DNA from: Cloacibacillus evryensis DSM 19522
GTDB lineage: Bacteria; Synergistota; Synergistia; Synergistales; Synergistaceae
Direction of reading: 5' to 3'
DNA: 64,000 bases
Assembly (NCBI RefSeq): GCF_000585335.1
Contig: NZ_KK073872.1
Location: forward strand, 1,136,501 to 1,200,500
The position numbers were made by a program, and so were the translations under genes. Positions 25,921-34,260 of the stretch are shown piece after piece (position 1 is the stretch's first letter; each line of letters starts with the position of its first letter). The notes under the pieces were generated by a model, which worked only from the letters and a program-made list of their open reading frames with translations, had not been told where the DNA came from and did not search any database.

Positions 25921-26502
25921 ATGAAAAACAACGATACCAAAAGCATCCTTCTCGTCGGCGTCGGCGGACAGGGAACGATCCTCGCCTCGAAGATACTCTC
26001 CGAGGGACTCGTCCGCAAGGGATATGACGTCAAGATGTCCGAGATACACGGCATGAGCCAGCGGGGCGGCAGCGTCACGACGCACGTCCGCTATGGATCG
26101 AGGGTGGCGTCGCCCGTCGTGCCCGAGGGCGAGGCGGACGTGCTCGTCGCCTTTGAAAAGGTCGAGGCGGCGCGCTGGCTCCGTTACCTGAAAAAGGGCG
26201 GCACTCTCGTCGTGAACGATTTCGAGATATATTCGCTGCCCGTGCTTACCGGCGCGGCTGAGTATCCGGAGGGCGTCACCGACAAACTCAAAGCGGAGGT
26301 GCCGAACACGAAATGCTTCAACGCCGGGAAGGTCGCCGAATCGCTCGGCAACATCAAGGCGCAGAACGTCGTGCTGCTCGGCGCGCTTGTGAAGGCGATG
26401 GGCCTTGAGGATCTGGACTGGAAGGCCGTCTTGTCCGAGACGGTCCCCCCCAAGCTGCTTGAACTGAACATCAGGGCTTTCGAGGCCGGATTGGCTCAAT
26501 AG
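25921..26502 (+). CDS. iorB: Indolepyruvate:ferredoxin oxidoreductase, beta subunit
   Basis: The gamma-type subunit of the 2-oxoacid:ferredoxin oxidoreductase family, 193 residues. It begins with the nucleotide-binding GVGGQGTILASKIL (residues about 14-27) and has SEIHGMSQRGGSVTTHVRYG at about 41-60, both typical for IorB. ACCTCC-like AGGGAGG upstream and a two-base gap from iorA indicate cotranscription. In amino-acid-fermenting anaerobes this pair disposes of transaminated Trp, Phe and Tyr. Confidence 0.95.
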   Translation: MKNNDTKSILLVGVGGQGTILASKILSEGLVRKGYDVKMSEIHGMSQRGGSVTTHVRYGSRVASPVVPEGEADVLVAFEKVEAARWLRYLKKGGTLVVNDFEIYSLPVLTGAAEYPEGVTDKLKAEVPNTKCFNAGKVAESLGNIKAQNVVLLGALVKAMGLEDLDWKAVLSETVPPKLLELNIRAFEAGLAQ

Positions 26503-26526
26503 AGCGGATGGGGATATAAAAAAACC

Positions 26527-26569
26527 GAAGATGGCGCGGGCCGGTCTGGTTTTTGCCCGCGCCGTCTTC
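26527..26569 (+). terminator. Long hairpin downstream of iorAB
   Basis: A 15-bp stem with one wobble (GAAGATGGCGCGGGC 26527-26541 with GCCCGCGCCGTCTTC 26555-26569) and a 13-base T-rich loop. It follows iorB by 24 bases. No T run follows it on the plus strand, whereas on the minus strand the complement of the upstream A run gives GGTTTTTTT. It may stop transcription from either side. Confidence 0.65.
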
Positions 26570-26620
26570 AACGTTTGGAAGGCATTACGGTTTTGGCCGG
26601 AATTACCAATATTTACAGCA

Positions 26621-26654
26621 TAAAAAGTCCGTGCGCATGGACCCGCACGGACTT
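26621..26654 (-). terminator. Intrinsic terminator of the secreted repeat protein gene
   Basis: Stem AAGTCCGTGCG (26625-26635) with CGCACGGACTT (26644-26654), 8-base loop. Read on the minus strand it is followed by TTTTTA. It lies 43 bases beyond the stop of the minus-strand gene. Confidence 0.85.
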
Positions 26655-26696
26655 CGTTCTTATATAGGATTCAGCCTGGTTCGGATCAAACGGCGG

Positions 26697-28475
26697 TTAC
26701 CACTTGAGTTCCGTCTCCGTGACCTCTCCGTCGCCCCATGTTACCGTGAGCAGCAGCTTGCCGTTCTTGGCGTTCAGTTTGCCGTTATTCTGCATCAGCA
26801 GCTGATAGGTCTTTGTGCCGTTGACGTTGAGCTTGACCGTTCCGTTGGCCGCGTTGAGGAACTTGCCGCCCTCCCGCACGCCGAGGAGCCACCTGCCGTT
26901 GTTGGCGGCCAGCGTGTCCCAGCCGGCGCCGCCGCTGTCGGCGAGGACCATCGCCTTGATGACGCCCTTGCCGGCGGCCTTGACCGTCAGCGCCATATCC
27001 TTGGCTCCGTTCGCGCCCTTCTTCTTATTCTTGCCGACGAGGTCCACGGCGACGCTCTCGGGCTTCTTTGAGACGAATGTCACCGAGCGGTCGGCCTTTG
27101 TAACGGCGCTCTCGTTCTTGTCTTTGCCCGCCGCAGCTTTTGTGGCGCCCTCCATCAGACGGCCGTCCTCAAAGACGATCGTGACGCGGTAAGGCCCCGT
27201 ATTTTGGTCTTTTTCCTCGTCAAAGGCGATATGTAATTCTTCGGTGCCGTCGACGTCGATCGCCACGGACCCGTTCGCCTTGTTCAGCCTCTTTCCATCC
27301 GGCGTCAGTACCGCCGCGAGATAGGATTTGTCATTGCCCTGTATGGTGTCCCACAATTGTCCGTTTTTAAGGTTGGTCACGCGCACGCCGGTTATCCTGC
27401 CTTTGGCGTTGATCGCTATTTTGACGAAGCTGTCGGGGGTCATATTGGACTCGAACTTCTTGCTCTGCCCCACAAAATCATATTTGCTGGCGCCGTTGTA
27501 CTCCACCGATACGGTGTCTTTGGCGACGGCTTTTTTGCCCTCGGTCGCTTTCAGCTCAAGCATCCTGCCGTCTGAAAGCGTCACCAATATCTTGGCCGAC
27601 GTCTTGGGTTTTTCGAGGATGCCCTGCTTATCGTCCAAGAACAGCATGCAGCGGACGTCTCCGCCAAAGGAGAGGCTGCCGTCCGTCTTGTTGAGGATGT
27701 TGTTTGACTCGTCGATGACAACGGCGAGAGGCGCTTTGCTGCCCGGCACCGTGTCCCACTCGGCTTTCTGCGAGCCGTTCTCGGCGGTGATTTTGACGCC
27801 CTTCACCTGTATGCCCGTTGAGAGTTTGAAGTGCGCGTCGAAACGGTAGTCGTTCCTGCCGTTCGTGCCGACCGACTTCTTCTCCCCCGCGAAATCCTGT
27901 TCCGAGACGCCGCGGCTTTCAAAGAGGACTATCTCGTCCTTTGCCGGTCCCTTCTTCGCGTCGTCCGTCTTTTTATCCTCGCCCTTCTTGTCCCCGGCCT
28001 TCGCCGCCACCGCCTTTACCGTCGTCGAGGCGCTGGTTTCAGCCTTGTCTATGAGCGTCACGTTGGCGATGAAGGTGGAATCCTTCGGTATCGCTCCGGC
28101 CGCGTCGTTGATCATCAGCGTGAACTGAGCGGCGAGGATCACGGGGGTTATCGTCATCCGTCCCGTTTTATTCAGGAGCTCGCCCTTGGAATTCTTTACG
28201 AGAAGCAGGTTCTTCATGTTGGAAGTGCTCCACGTGACGCCGGTCGTTTCGTTCTTGAGAGATATCTCCCTGATCGCCTGAGCGCCCGTCATCGTAAGTG
28301 TGAATACCGCGTCCGGCGTTCCGTCCGGCGTCGCCGTACCGGCTCCCATGAGATCGTCGTTAGCCCCGTCGAATACGAGAGATTCGGCTTTAAGCGTAAC
28401 ATCCGCATAGGAGGCGGGGCAGAGGGAAAATACCGCCGCCGCAAATGCCGTTAATAATACAAGAAACTTTCTCAT
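26697..28475 (-). CDS. Secreted protein of four tandem ~125-residue repeats, unknown function
   Basis: 592 residues. A signal peptide is clear: a basic start, then FLVLLTAFAAAVFSL and a probable cleavage after ASYA. The rest is four homologous units (about 25-145, 185-310, 315-440 and 450-592). The last three share a core of D-FVG-KK, a WDT followed by LA-V, then LNK-NGSV and finally VT-DGR. The first unit is the most divergent. A Lys-rich linker (GDKKGEDKKTDDAKKG) separates units 1 and 2. I recognise no known family; a surface or periplasmic binding role is possible. The start follows AAGGGG by 12 bases; a GTG four codons earlier is in frame. Confidence 0.75.
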   Translation of the reverse strand: MRKFLVLLTAFAAAVFSLCPASYADVTLKAESLVFDGANDDLMGAGTATPDGTPDAVFTLTMTGAQAIREISLKNETTGVTWSTSNMKNLLLVKNSKGELLNKTGRMTITPVILAAQFTLMINDAAGAIPKDSTFIANVTLIDKAETSASTTVKAVAAKAGDKKGEDKKTDDAKKGPAKDEIVLFESRGVSEQDFAGEKKSVGTNGRNDYRFDAHFKLSTGIQVKGVKITAENGSQKAEWDTVPGSKAPLAVVIDESNNILNKTDGSLSFGGDVRCMLFLDDKQGILEKPKTSAKILVTLSDGRMLELKATEGKKAVAKDTVSVEYNGASKYDFVGQSKKFESNMTPDSFVKIAINAKGRITGVRVTNLKNGQLWDTIQGNDKSYLAAVLTPDGKRLNKANGSVAIDVDGTEELHIAFDEEKDQNTGPYRVTIVFEDGRLMEGATKAAAGKDKNESAVTKADRSVTFVSKKPESVAVDLVGKNKKKGANGAKDMALTVKAAGKGVIKAMVLADSGGAGWDTLAANNGRWLLGVREGGKFLNAANGTVKLNVNGTKTYQLLMQNNGKLNAKNGKLLLTVTWGDGEVTETELKW

Positions 28476-28515
28476 TATAGATTGCACCCCTTGGATTTAT
28501 ATATTTACCGTCATG

Positions 28516-28723
28516 TTATTTTATAACAAAATCCTCTTTTTAAAAATTTATATATGAATTTTTCAGCATAAATCTGTACGGGGGCCGGATAGGATACATA
28601 AAGTCCGGTAAACGACCTCCCAAATGGGGAGCGTAGGCGAGCTTTTTGCGGGGTAACGGCACGGTGAAAACATCCGCGCGCTTCGACGCCATGGGCCGCA
28701 AACGGAGTTTTGTTATAAAATAA
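28516..28723. promoter_or_regulatory. Divergent regulatory region with 16-bp inverted promoter copies
   Basis: TTATTTTATAACAAAA at 28516-28531 and its exact complement TTTTGTTATAAAATAA at 28708-28723 are 176 bases apart. Read in the direction of each flanking gene, the same 16 bases lie 30-40 bases before the start codon and contain a -10-like TATAAAAT. The two divergent genes therefore seem to carry the same promoter/operator block. Confidence 0.55.
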
Positions 28724-28753
28724 GGAGAGGCGGATTTAAAGAGGTGATCGGTT

Positions 28754-29434
28754 ATGGATGGCGGTAAGATAGGCGGCGAAGTGTTCGAGATCAGCGCTAA
28801 CATTGACGATATGACCGGCGAGGATCTCGGCGCGGCGATGGATATCCTGCTTGGCGCGGGGGCGCTCGACGTCTGGTTCGAGCATATACAGATGAAAAAA
28901 AACCGTCCGGCGGTCAAACTGTCGCTGCTGGCCCGCCCCGGCGACGAGGAGCGGCTTGCCGAGGCGGTGCTGCGCCATACCACTACGCTGGGCGTGCGCA
29001 TGAGCAAAAGCTCCCGCGTAACGCTGGCGCGCGCGACGGATACGGTCGCGACCGAATTTGGCGAAGTGCGGATGAAGAAGGGGCTGCTGGGCGGCGAAGT
29101 GATCAAGGAGATGCCGGAATACGAGGACGTTAGGCGTATCGCCGCGGAAAGCGGCGAGCCCATAGCCGCCGTGAGAGGGATGATCGCCGCGGCCGGGGGC
29201 GGGAAGAAAAGGCGCTTCCGCCATTACAAGGGCGGCGAGTATGAATACCTTGGCACGGCGCGCCATTCGGAGACGGAGGAGGAACTCGTCCTTTACCGTC
29301 CGCTTTATAACGACAGCGGCCTCTGGGTGCGCCCGAAAAGGATGTTTTTTGAGAACGTGGTCGTCGACGGGAAGAGCGTTCCCCGTTTTGCGGAAATAAA
29401 AGAGCAGATGGAGGGGTTGCGAAATGAGCGTTGA
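28754..29434 (+). CDS. LarC C-terminal domain fused to a DUF1653 domain
   Basis: 226 residues. Residues about 8-140 match the C-terminal half of LarC (formerly DUF111), the nickel-inserting enzyme for the lactate racemase cofactor: EISANIDDMTGEDLG, MDILLGAGALDVWFEHIQM and TTTLGVRMSKS. The N-terminal LarC half is absent. Residues about 150-215 (RFRHYKGGEYEYLGTARHSE, then WVRPKRMFFENV) match DUF1653. GAGGTG precedes the ATG at good distance, so this is a designed start, not a fragment. No larA, larB or larE is nearby. It overlaps cobB by 11 bases. Confidence 0.75.
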   Translation: MDGGKIGGEVFEISANIDDMTGEDLGAAMDILLGAGALDVWFEHIQMKKNRPAVKLSLLARPGDEERLAEAVLRHTTTLGVRMSKSSRVTLARATDTVATEFGEVRMKKGLLGGEVIKEMPEYEDVRRIAAESGEPIAAVRGMIAAAGGGKKRRFRHYKGGEYEYLGTARHSETEEELVLYRPLYNDSGLWVRPKRMFFENVVVDGKSVPRFAEIKEQMEGLRNER

Positions 29435-30158
29435 AGAAGATGCCAAAAGGCTGGCGCGGCTCGTTAAGGAGGGCGGCGTCACCATATTCAGCGGGGCCGG
29501 GCTGAGCACGGAGTCCGGATTGCAGGATTTCCGTTCCAGGGACGGGATATGGGCTCACGCCGATCCGACCAGGCTGGCTTCGGTCGGCGCGCTGGAGGAT
29601 AATTATGAGGAATTCCTTGAGTTTTACAAGGCGCGCCTCTATGTGCCGGAGGAGATCCAGCCTAATATCGGCCACAAAATAATCGCCAAATGGGAAAAAG
29701 AGGGCTATGTTGACGGCGTGATAACCCAGAACGTCGACCGCCTGCACCAAAAAGCCGGTTCCGTCAACGTATGGGAGCTTCACGGTAGCCTGGAGCCGGT
29801 GCGCTGCCACAGCTGCGGCGGCGAGGGCTCGACGGCGGACTTCCTCGCCGGCAAACCCTGCGCCCGCTGCGGAGGACGCCTGCGGCCAAGCGTCGTCCTC
29901 TTCGGCGAGATGCTGCCGCAGCGGCCGCTTGAGGCGGCCGACGAGCTCAGCGACGGGTGCAGGACATTCATCGTCCTCGGTTCCTCGCTCGTCGTCTCGC
30001 CCGCGAACTACTTTCCCAGGCAGGCGAAGAGCAGGGGGGCCCGCCTCGCGATCGTCAACCGCGACCCCACGCCGCTCGACGGGATCGCCGACATCGTCGT
30101 ACACGAGGGAATAGGGGCCTTCCTGACAGAGGTGGAAAAGGATATGCAGGGCCGCTGA
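29424..30158 (+). CDS. cobB: NAD-dependent protein deacylase (sirtuin)
   Basis: A 244-residue sirtuin removing acyl groups from lysines with NAD. NAD-binding GAGLSTESGLQDFRS at about 18-32, TQNVDRLHQKAG near 98-109 and the catalytic His in WELHGSLE. The zinc site is formed by CHSC and CARC (about residues 128-155). The C-terminal SSLVVSPANYFP motif is also usual. It is co-encoded with the LarC-domain gene. Confidence 0.94.
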   Translation: MSVEEDAKRLARLVKEGGVTIFSGAGLSTESGLQDFRSRDGIWAHADPTRLASVGALEDNYEEFLEFYKARLYVPEEIQPNIGHKIIAKWEKEGYVDGVITQNVDRLHQKAGSVNVWELHGSLEPVRCHSCGGEGSTADFLAGKPCARCGGRLRPSVVLFGEMLPQRPLEAADELSDGCRTFIVLGSSLVVSPANYFPRQAKSRGARLAIVNRDPTPLDGIADIVVHEGIGAFLTEVEKDMQGR

Positions 30159-30513
30159 AAAGAGCAGATGACGGGAGGCGGTCCCTGCGATGTTTTTAGC
30201 GCTCCGGACCGCCTCATGATAAGGTGGCCGCGCCGGTTTTAGTCCGCTCTCTTTGGCCGTCGCTGAAAAACCGCGGCGTCGTAAGCGGAGAAACGCGGAG
30301 GCGCGCCGCGCGTTGTGCAGCCCGGCTGCATTATATATTATCCGTGTTTCCGGGCGACGCTGCGCGGCGGACGTTAGCCGGGGGCGGAGGTAAGGCCGCC
30401 GCGCGGGCCGCGTGCCTTTCGCGTAAAAACTCTCACAAAATTTCTTGCAAAAAGTCTGAATCCGTACTATACTGGCCCAATGGTCCGAAGCAGGACTAAA
30501 AAGGGAGATGTGA
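30159..30513 (+). other. 355-base intergenic region with hairpin and marR promoter
   Basis: No gene is visible. GAGGCGGTCC (30175-30184) and GGACCGCCTC (30206-30215) form a perfect 10-bp stem with a 21-base T-rich loop soon after cobB, a possible terminator. Near the other end are TTGCAA (30445-30450), a 17-base spacer and TATACT (30468-30473), a good sigma-70 promoter for marR-MATE. Confidence 0.75.
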
Positions 30514-30963
30514 ATGATGTACGGCAGTATCCCCGATGTGGAGCTGAGGCGTTTTTACTCATTATGGCGCGACATGGCCCTCGTATACGACGAATGGTCA
30601 AAGGCGCGCGGGATCAGCGACAGCGCCGTGCTGGTGCTCCATTCGCTCTATTATGAGCGCGGCGGCTGTACGCAGAAGATGATCTGCGACAAATGGCTCT
30701 TTCCGAAGCAGACGGTCAACTCGATCTTGAAGGATTTTGAAAGGCGCGGGCTGATCGAGTTTTCCACTCTCGAATCCGACCGCAGGAATAAGCTGGTACG
30801 GTTGACGCCCGCGGGGGATGATCTGGCGGGCTCGCTCATTCCCGAACTTTCGCGGCTGGAGCGGTTCGTAATGGAAAAGATGGGCGAAGAGGGGAGGCGC
30901 GGCCTCATCGAAGGCATGGCCCTGTTTGTAAAGTATTTCCGCGAAGGGTCGCCAGAGCTCTGA
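30514..30963 (+). CDS. MarR-family transcriptional regulator
   Basis: 149 residues with a winged helix-turn-helix. Recognition region: TQKMICDKWLFPKQTVNSIL (residues about 53-72), wing: SDRRNKLVRLTPAG (88-101), and dimerisation helices at both ends. MarR proteins usually repress adjacent transporter genes and release DNA on ligand binding. The stop codon overlaps the start of the MATE gene by one base, so it probably autoregulates the pair from the promoter at 30445-30473. Confidence 0.9.
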   Translation: MMYGSIPDVELRRFYSLWRDMALVYDEWSKARGISDSAVLVLHSLYYERGGCTQKMICDKWLFPKQTVNSILKDFERRGLIEFSTLESDRRNKLVRLTPAGDDLAGSLIPELSRLERFVMEKMGEEGRRGLIEGMALFVKYFREGSPEL

Positions 30964-32288
30964 TGAAGAATTCGAGAGAATTTTTCTCCTGCGTGCTGCC
31001 CTCTCTCGCGGCTTTCGCCCTCTCGGGGGTCTACGCCGTGGTAGACGGCTTTTTCGTCGGCAACAGCATCGGCGACGCGGGGCTGGCGGCGATCAACTTT
31101 GCCTTTCCCGTCACCGCGCTTTTACAGGCGGCGGGGACCGGCATCGGCATGGGGGGCGCGATACGCTTTGCCATCTGCGCCGCGCAGGGCGACGAGAAAA
31201 CGGCGCGGCATTATTTCAGCGCCACGCTGATCCTGCTCGCGCTCTGCGGCGCGCTGCTCTCCGTCCTGTTTTTTGTCTCCGCCGGGCCGCTGTTGAAGAC
31301 GCTGGGCGCGCGGGGGGCGACACTCCCGCTCGGCAGGGAATATCTGATATTCATCGCCGCAGGAGCCCTCTTCCAGGTCTTTGGGACTGGGCTCGTGCCG
31401 CTGATAAGGAACATGGGCGGTTCTCTTTACGCGATGTTCGCGATGTCAGCGGGTTTCATCGCCAACATAATCCTCGACTGGCTGTTTATCATGGTATTCG
31501 GCTGGGGTATGGCGGGGGCGGCGGTGGCCACGGTGATAGGGCAGGCGGCGACGGCGCTTTGCGCGGCGTTCTATTTCGCCGTCAAGCGTTACCCGCCTTC
31601 GCGGCCGCCCGTGCGGATGGTCCTCCGCTTATTCTCCGTGATATTGAAGATAGCGATCTCTCCCTTTGGGATCACCTTCTCTCCGATGATAGGGATGATG
31701 CTCATGAACCGCTTTTCCGTTCTCTACGGCGGAGAGGGCGCGGTAGCATGCTACGCCTGCGTGGGCTACATCGTCACTATCGTCTATCTGCTGCTGCAGG
31801 GCGTGGGCGACGGCTGCCAGCCGCTTATCAGCCGCTATTACGGCAGCGGGCGGCGGGCCGACATGCGGCGCGTCTGTTTACTGGCCTATATGACGGCGGG
31901 GGCGCTGAGCCTGCTCTCCATCTGCGCCCTGTATCTGGCGCGCGGCGGCGTCGGGGAGCTCTTCGGGGCTTCGGAGGCGGTGGGGCGCAGCGTGGCCCGG
32001 GTACTGCCGCTTTTCCTCGCGGGCGTCTCCTTCCTGGCCTTTACGCGCATCACCGCCGCGAGTTTTTACGCGACGGAGGAGAGCCGGCTGTCATATATCC
32101 TCGTTTATGCCGAGCCGCTCTTTCTCCTGGCATTCCTGCTGCTCATGCCGCGTTTTTTCGGCCTGACCGGCGTATGGCTGGCCACGCCCGCATCGCAGGC
32201 GGCGACGGCGGCGATAGCGTCAGCCGCGAGACGGAAGGCAAAGGCGCTGAACCCATCTCGCGCCGGGCGGGCGGAGGCCGCTTCGTAA
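30963..32288 (+). CDS. MATE-family multidrug/organic cation efflux transporter
   Basis: 441 residues, twelve probable membrane segments, with the MATE N-half VYAVVDGFFVGNSIGDAGLA (residues about 20-39) and the second-half repeat. Exports drugs or metabolites using a Na+ or H+ gradient. Co-transcribed with the MarR regulator immediately upstream. A short Arg/Ala-rich tail follows the last helix. Substrate cannot be told from sequence. Confidence 0.9.
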   Translation: MKNSREFFSCVLPSLAAFALSGVYAVVDGFFVGNSIGDAGLAAINFAFPVTALLQAAGTGIGMGGAIRFAICAAQGDEKTARHYFSATLILLALCGALLSVLFFVSAGPLLKTLGARGATLPLGREYLIFIAAGALFQVFGTGLVPLIRNMGGSLYAMFAMSAGFIANIILDWLFIMVFGWGMAGAAVATVIGQAATALCAAFYFAVKRYPPSRPPVRMVLRLFSVILKIAISPFGITFSPMIGMMLMNRFSVLYGGEGAVACYACVGYIVTIVYLLLQGVGDGCQPLISRYYGSGRRADMRRVCLLAYMTAGALSLLSICALYLARGGVGELFGASEAVGRSVARVLPLFLAGVSFLAFTRITAASFYATEESRLSYILVYAEPLFLLAFLLLMPRFFGLTGVWLATPASQAATAAIASAARRKAKALNPSRAGRAEAAS

Positions 32289-32295
32289 ACGGCGA

Positions 32296-32325
32296 ACAGG
32301 CGGATGATCCGTATCATCCGCCTGT
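32296..32325. terminator. Bidirectional terminator between MATE and gpsA
   Basis: A perfect 13-bp stem (ACAGGCGGATGAT 32296-32308 with ATCATCCGCCTGT 32313-32325) and a CCGT loop, flanked by short T/A stretches. It lies 7 bases after the MATE stop and on the downstream side of the convergent gpsA. Confidence 0.8.
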
Positions 32326-32453
32326 TTACGGCTTACCGCCGCGTCCCCGACCGGCGTGCCGCCGGCAGCCCTCTGGGAGGGGCGGAGCCAGCGCCTGTCC
32401 GGTTACGCGTTAATAGTTGTCCCAAAAAGGGGGCGGGCTTTACGCGCGCCCTC

Positions 32454-33446
32454 TTATCTCATCTCCGACTTTACCGGCCTCGCAAACAGCTCTTTCAGCA
32501 GCGCTTTGGGGTCCTCGTTTTTATAAAGGACGCGGTAGACGGCATCGGCGAGCGGCATCTCGACGTTGAATTTTTTACTGTTCTCGATGACGGCGCGCAC
32601 CGTGTATGCGCCCTCGGCGACCTGTCCAAGCTCGGCGACGGCCTCCTCCATGCTCATGCCGCTGCCGACGGCGAGTCCCAGGCGGAAGTTGCGCGAATGC
32701 ATGCTGTAACAGGTGACCATGAGGTCGCCGACGCCGGCGAGCCCGGAAAGCGTGAGCGGAGAGGCGCCGAGCTTCGCGCCGAAGCGCATTATCTCGGCCA
32801 GTCCGCGCGAGGCGAGCGCCGCGAGTGCGTTGTCGCCGAGCTTGAGGGCCTTGGAGATGCCGGCCGCGATCGCATATATATTCTTTGTCGCGCCGCCGAC
32901 CTCAAGGCCGATGACGTCCGTGCTGGTGTATACGCGGAAGTTTCCGCCGTTGAGCAGTTTCTGCCACGATTTTGCCTCTTCCTCATCTCCGGAGGCGAGG
33001 GCCACCGTCGTCGGGCAGTCAATGAGCACCTCTTCGGCGTGGCTCGGTCCGGACAGCGCCGAGTAGACCATCTGGGGGCAGAGCTCCCTGTGTACCTTGT
33101 GGAGCAGGTTTCCCGTCGATATTTCTATGCCTTTGGCCAGGTTCAGCATGTGCCCCGGCGCGGGGGCGAGCGCCGCGATCTTGCCGCAGACCTCGCGTTC
33201 GAACTGCGTCGGTATCGCCATGATGTACCTGTCCGAAAAGTCAAGGGATTCACGCAGTCCGGTGGTCGCCGAAATATTTACGGGCAACGCCGTGTCAAAG
33301 AAACAAAAATTGTTTCTGTGGCTGCCGTTTATCGTCTCGGCCTGTTTGCCGTCTATCGTCCACATCTTTACATTATGGCCCAGGGAGGCCAGGTGTACCG
33401 CCATGGCGGTACCGAAACTGCCAGCGCCAAGGATCGTTATGTTCAA
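32454..33446 (-). CDS. gpsA: Glycerol-3-phosphate dehydrogenase [NAD(P)+]
   Basis: Reduces dihydroxyacetone phosphate to sn-glycerol-3-phosphate for phospholipids. 330 residues. NAD(P)-binding ITILGAGSFGTAMA at the N-terminus, LAKGIE near 105, the catalytic Lys in VGGATKNIYAIAAG near 190, and the substrate-binding SRNFRLG near 255. I start at TTG 33446 because ACGGAGGA lies 7 bases upstream; an ATG 15 codons earlier would add residues not typical of the family. It lies 52 bases after fdhD on the same strand. Confidence 0.95.
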   Translation of the reverse strand: MNITILGAGSFGTAMAVHLASLGHNVKMWTIDGKQAETINGSHRNNFCFFDTALPVNISATTGLRESLDFSDRYIMAIPTQFEREVCGKIAALAPAPGHMLNLAKGIEISTGNLLHKVHRELCPQMVYSALSGPSHAEEVLIDCPTTVALASGDEEEAKSWQKLLNGGNFRVYTSTDVIGLEVGGATKNIYAIAAGISKALKLGDNALAALASRGLAEIMRFGAKLGASPLTLSGLAGVGDLMVTCYSMHSRNFRLGLAVGSGMSMEEAVAELGQVAEGAYTVRAVIENSKKFNVEMPLADAVYRVLYKNEDPKALLKELFARPVKSEMR

Positions 33447-33498
33447 TGTAGTTCCTCCGTTCAGTATTCTCATGCCGCGTATGCCGCGCATTTTGTTA

Positions 33499-34218
33499 TT
33501 ATAGCTCTTTTTCCGCCAATTCGACCCGGCCGTCCGCGCTGTAAATGTTAAAGCCCCCGCCGCGCGCGAATCCGATCATCGTGATGTTTGCCGCGCGCGC
33601 CGCGGCGACGCCGTCCGCCGTCGGGGCGGAGACGCTCGCGATGAAGGGAATGCCGGCGTTTGCGGCCTTAAGGACCATGTCGCCCGGCATGCGTCCGGAG
33701 ATGAAAAGCAGGGAGGCGGCGGGGTCAGCCCCTTCATACAGCAGCCAGCCGGCGGCTTTGTCCACGGCGTTGCGGCGGCCGACGTCCTCCGCCGAAAAAA
33801 GGGTCTCCCCTCTGTTTGACGATAGCAGCGCCACATGGAGGCAGCCTGTGCGGAGGTAGAGTTTTGCCTGCGCGAGCTCGGCGATCTTTTGCCGCACCAG
33901 CTCCGGACCGACTTGCCACTCGACGGACAGCGGCGCGGGTTTTAGCGGTACTCTCCGCCTTTTGAGCCTCACGCCGATGATGTTGCCGTTCACGGAGATA
34001 TCTTCGATGTCGTCCGCCGACGATATCAGCCCGCGGCACTTCAGGTTCCCCGCCGCCCACAATTTTTCGCCGCCCCCGGTGATGACGGCCGCGTGGTCAT
34101 ACCTGCCGTCCACATAGAGGGATACCGTCTTTTCGGAGATCAGTTCGTCATCCGCCGCGGTTCCCGTTCCGTCCGGCCCGACCCGGATTATCTTTATTTG
34201 CCTGACCGCGCTCTCCAT
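33499..34218 (-). CDS. fdhD: Formate dehydrogenase accessory sulfurtransferase FdhD
   Basis: FdhD transfers sulfur from a cysteine desulfurase to the molybdenum or tungsten bis-MGD cofactor for formate dehydrogenase. 239 residues with FdhD features: VSLYVDGRYDHA near 35, YLRTGCLHVALL near 120 (the family TGG/C-H motif), EDVGRRNAVDKAAGW near 145 and ISGRMPGDMVLKAANAGIP near 175. ATG at 34218 follows AGAGGGGGGA; a longer in-frame start at 34290 would extend past the promoter. No formate dehydrogenase is in the window. Confidence 0.92.
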   Translation of the reverse strand: MESAVRQIKIIRVGPDGTGTAADDELISEKTVSLYVDGRYDHAAVITGGGEKLWAAGNLKCRGLISSADDIEDISVNGNIIGVRLKRRRVPLKPAPLSVEWQVGPELVRQKIAELAQAKLYLRTGCLHVALLSSNRGETLFSAEDVGRRNAVDKAAGWLLYEGADPAASLLFISGRMPGDMVLKAANAGIPFIASVSAPTADGVAAARAANITMIGFARGGGFNIYSADGRVELAEKEL

Positions 34219-34245
34219 TCCGCCCGTCCCCCCTCTGTCTTTTGT

Positions 34246-34254
34246 AGTATAATA
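34246..34254. promoter_or_regulatory. Symmetric -10 element shared by fdhD and queT
   Basis: TATAATA (34248-34254) reads TATTATA on the other strand, so it can serve as a -10 in both directions. It is the only promoter-like element in the 42-base gap between the divergent starts of fdhD and queT. On the plus strand the predicted start site falls at or one base before the queT ATG. Confidence 0.55.
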
Positions 34255-34260
34255 CACCTC

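Noticed and set aside
30008-30420. Short ORFs across the cobB-marR gap
   Set aside because: Arg/Ala-rich frames in G+C-rich non-coding DNA, no ribosome binding sites.
34093-34260. N-terminal extension of queT
   Set aside because: Would overlap fdhD in antisense and adds a non-membrane, Arg-rich segment absent from QueT proteins.
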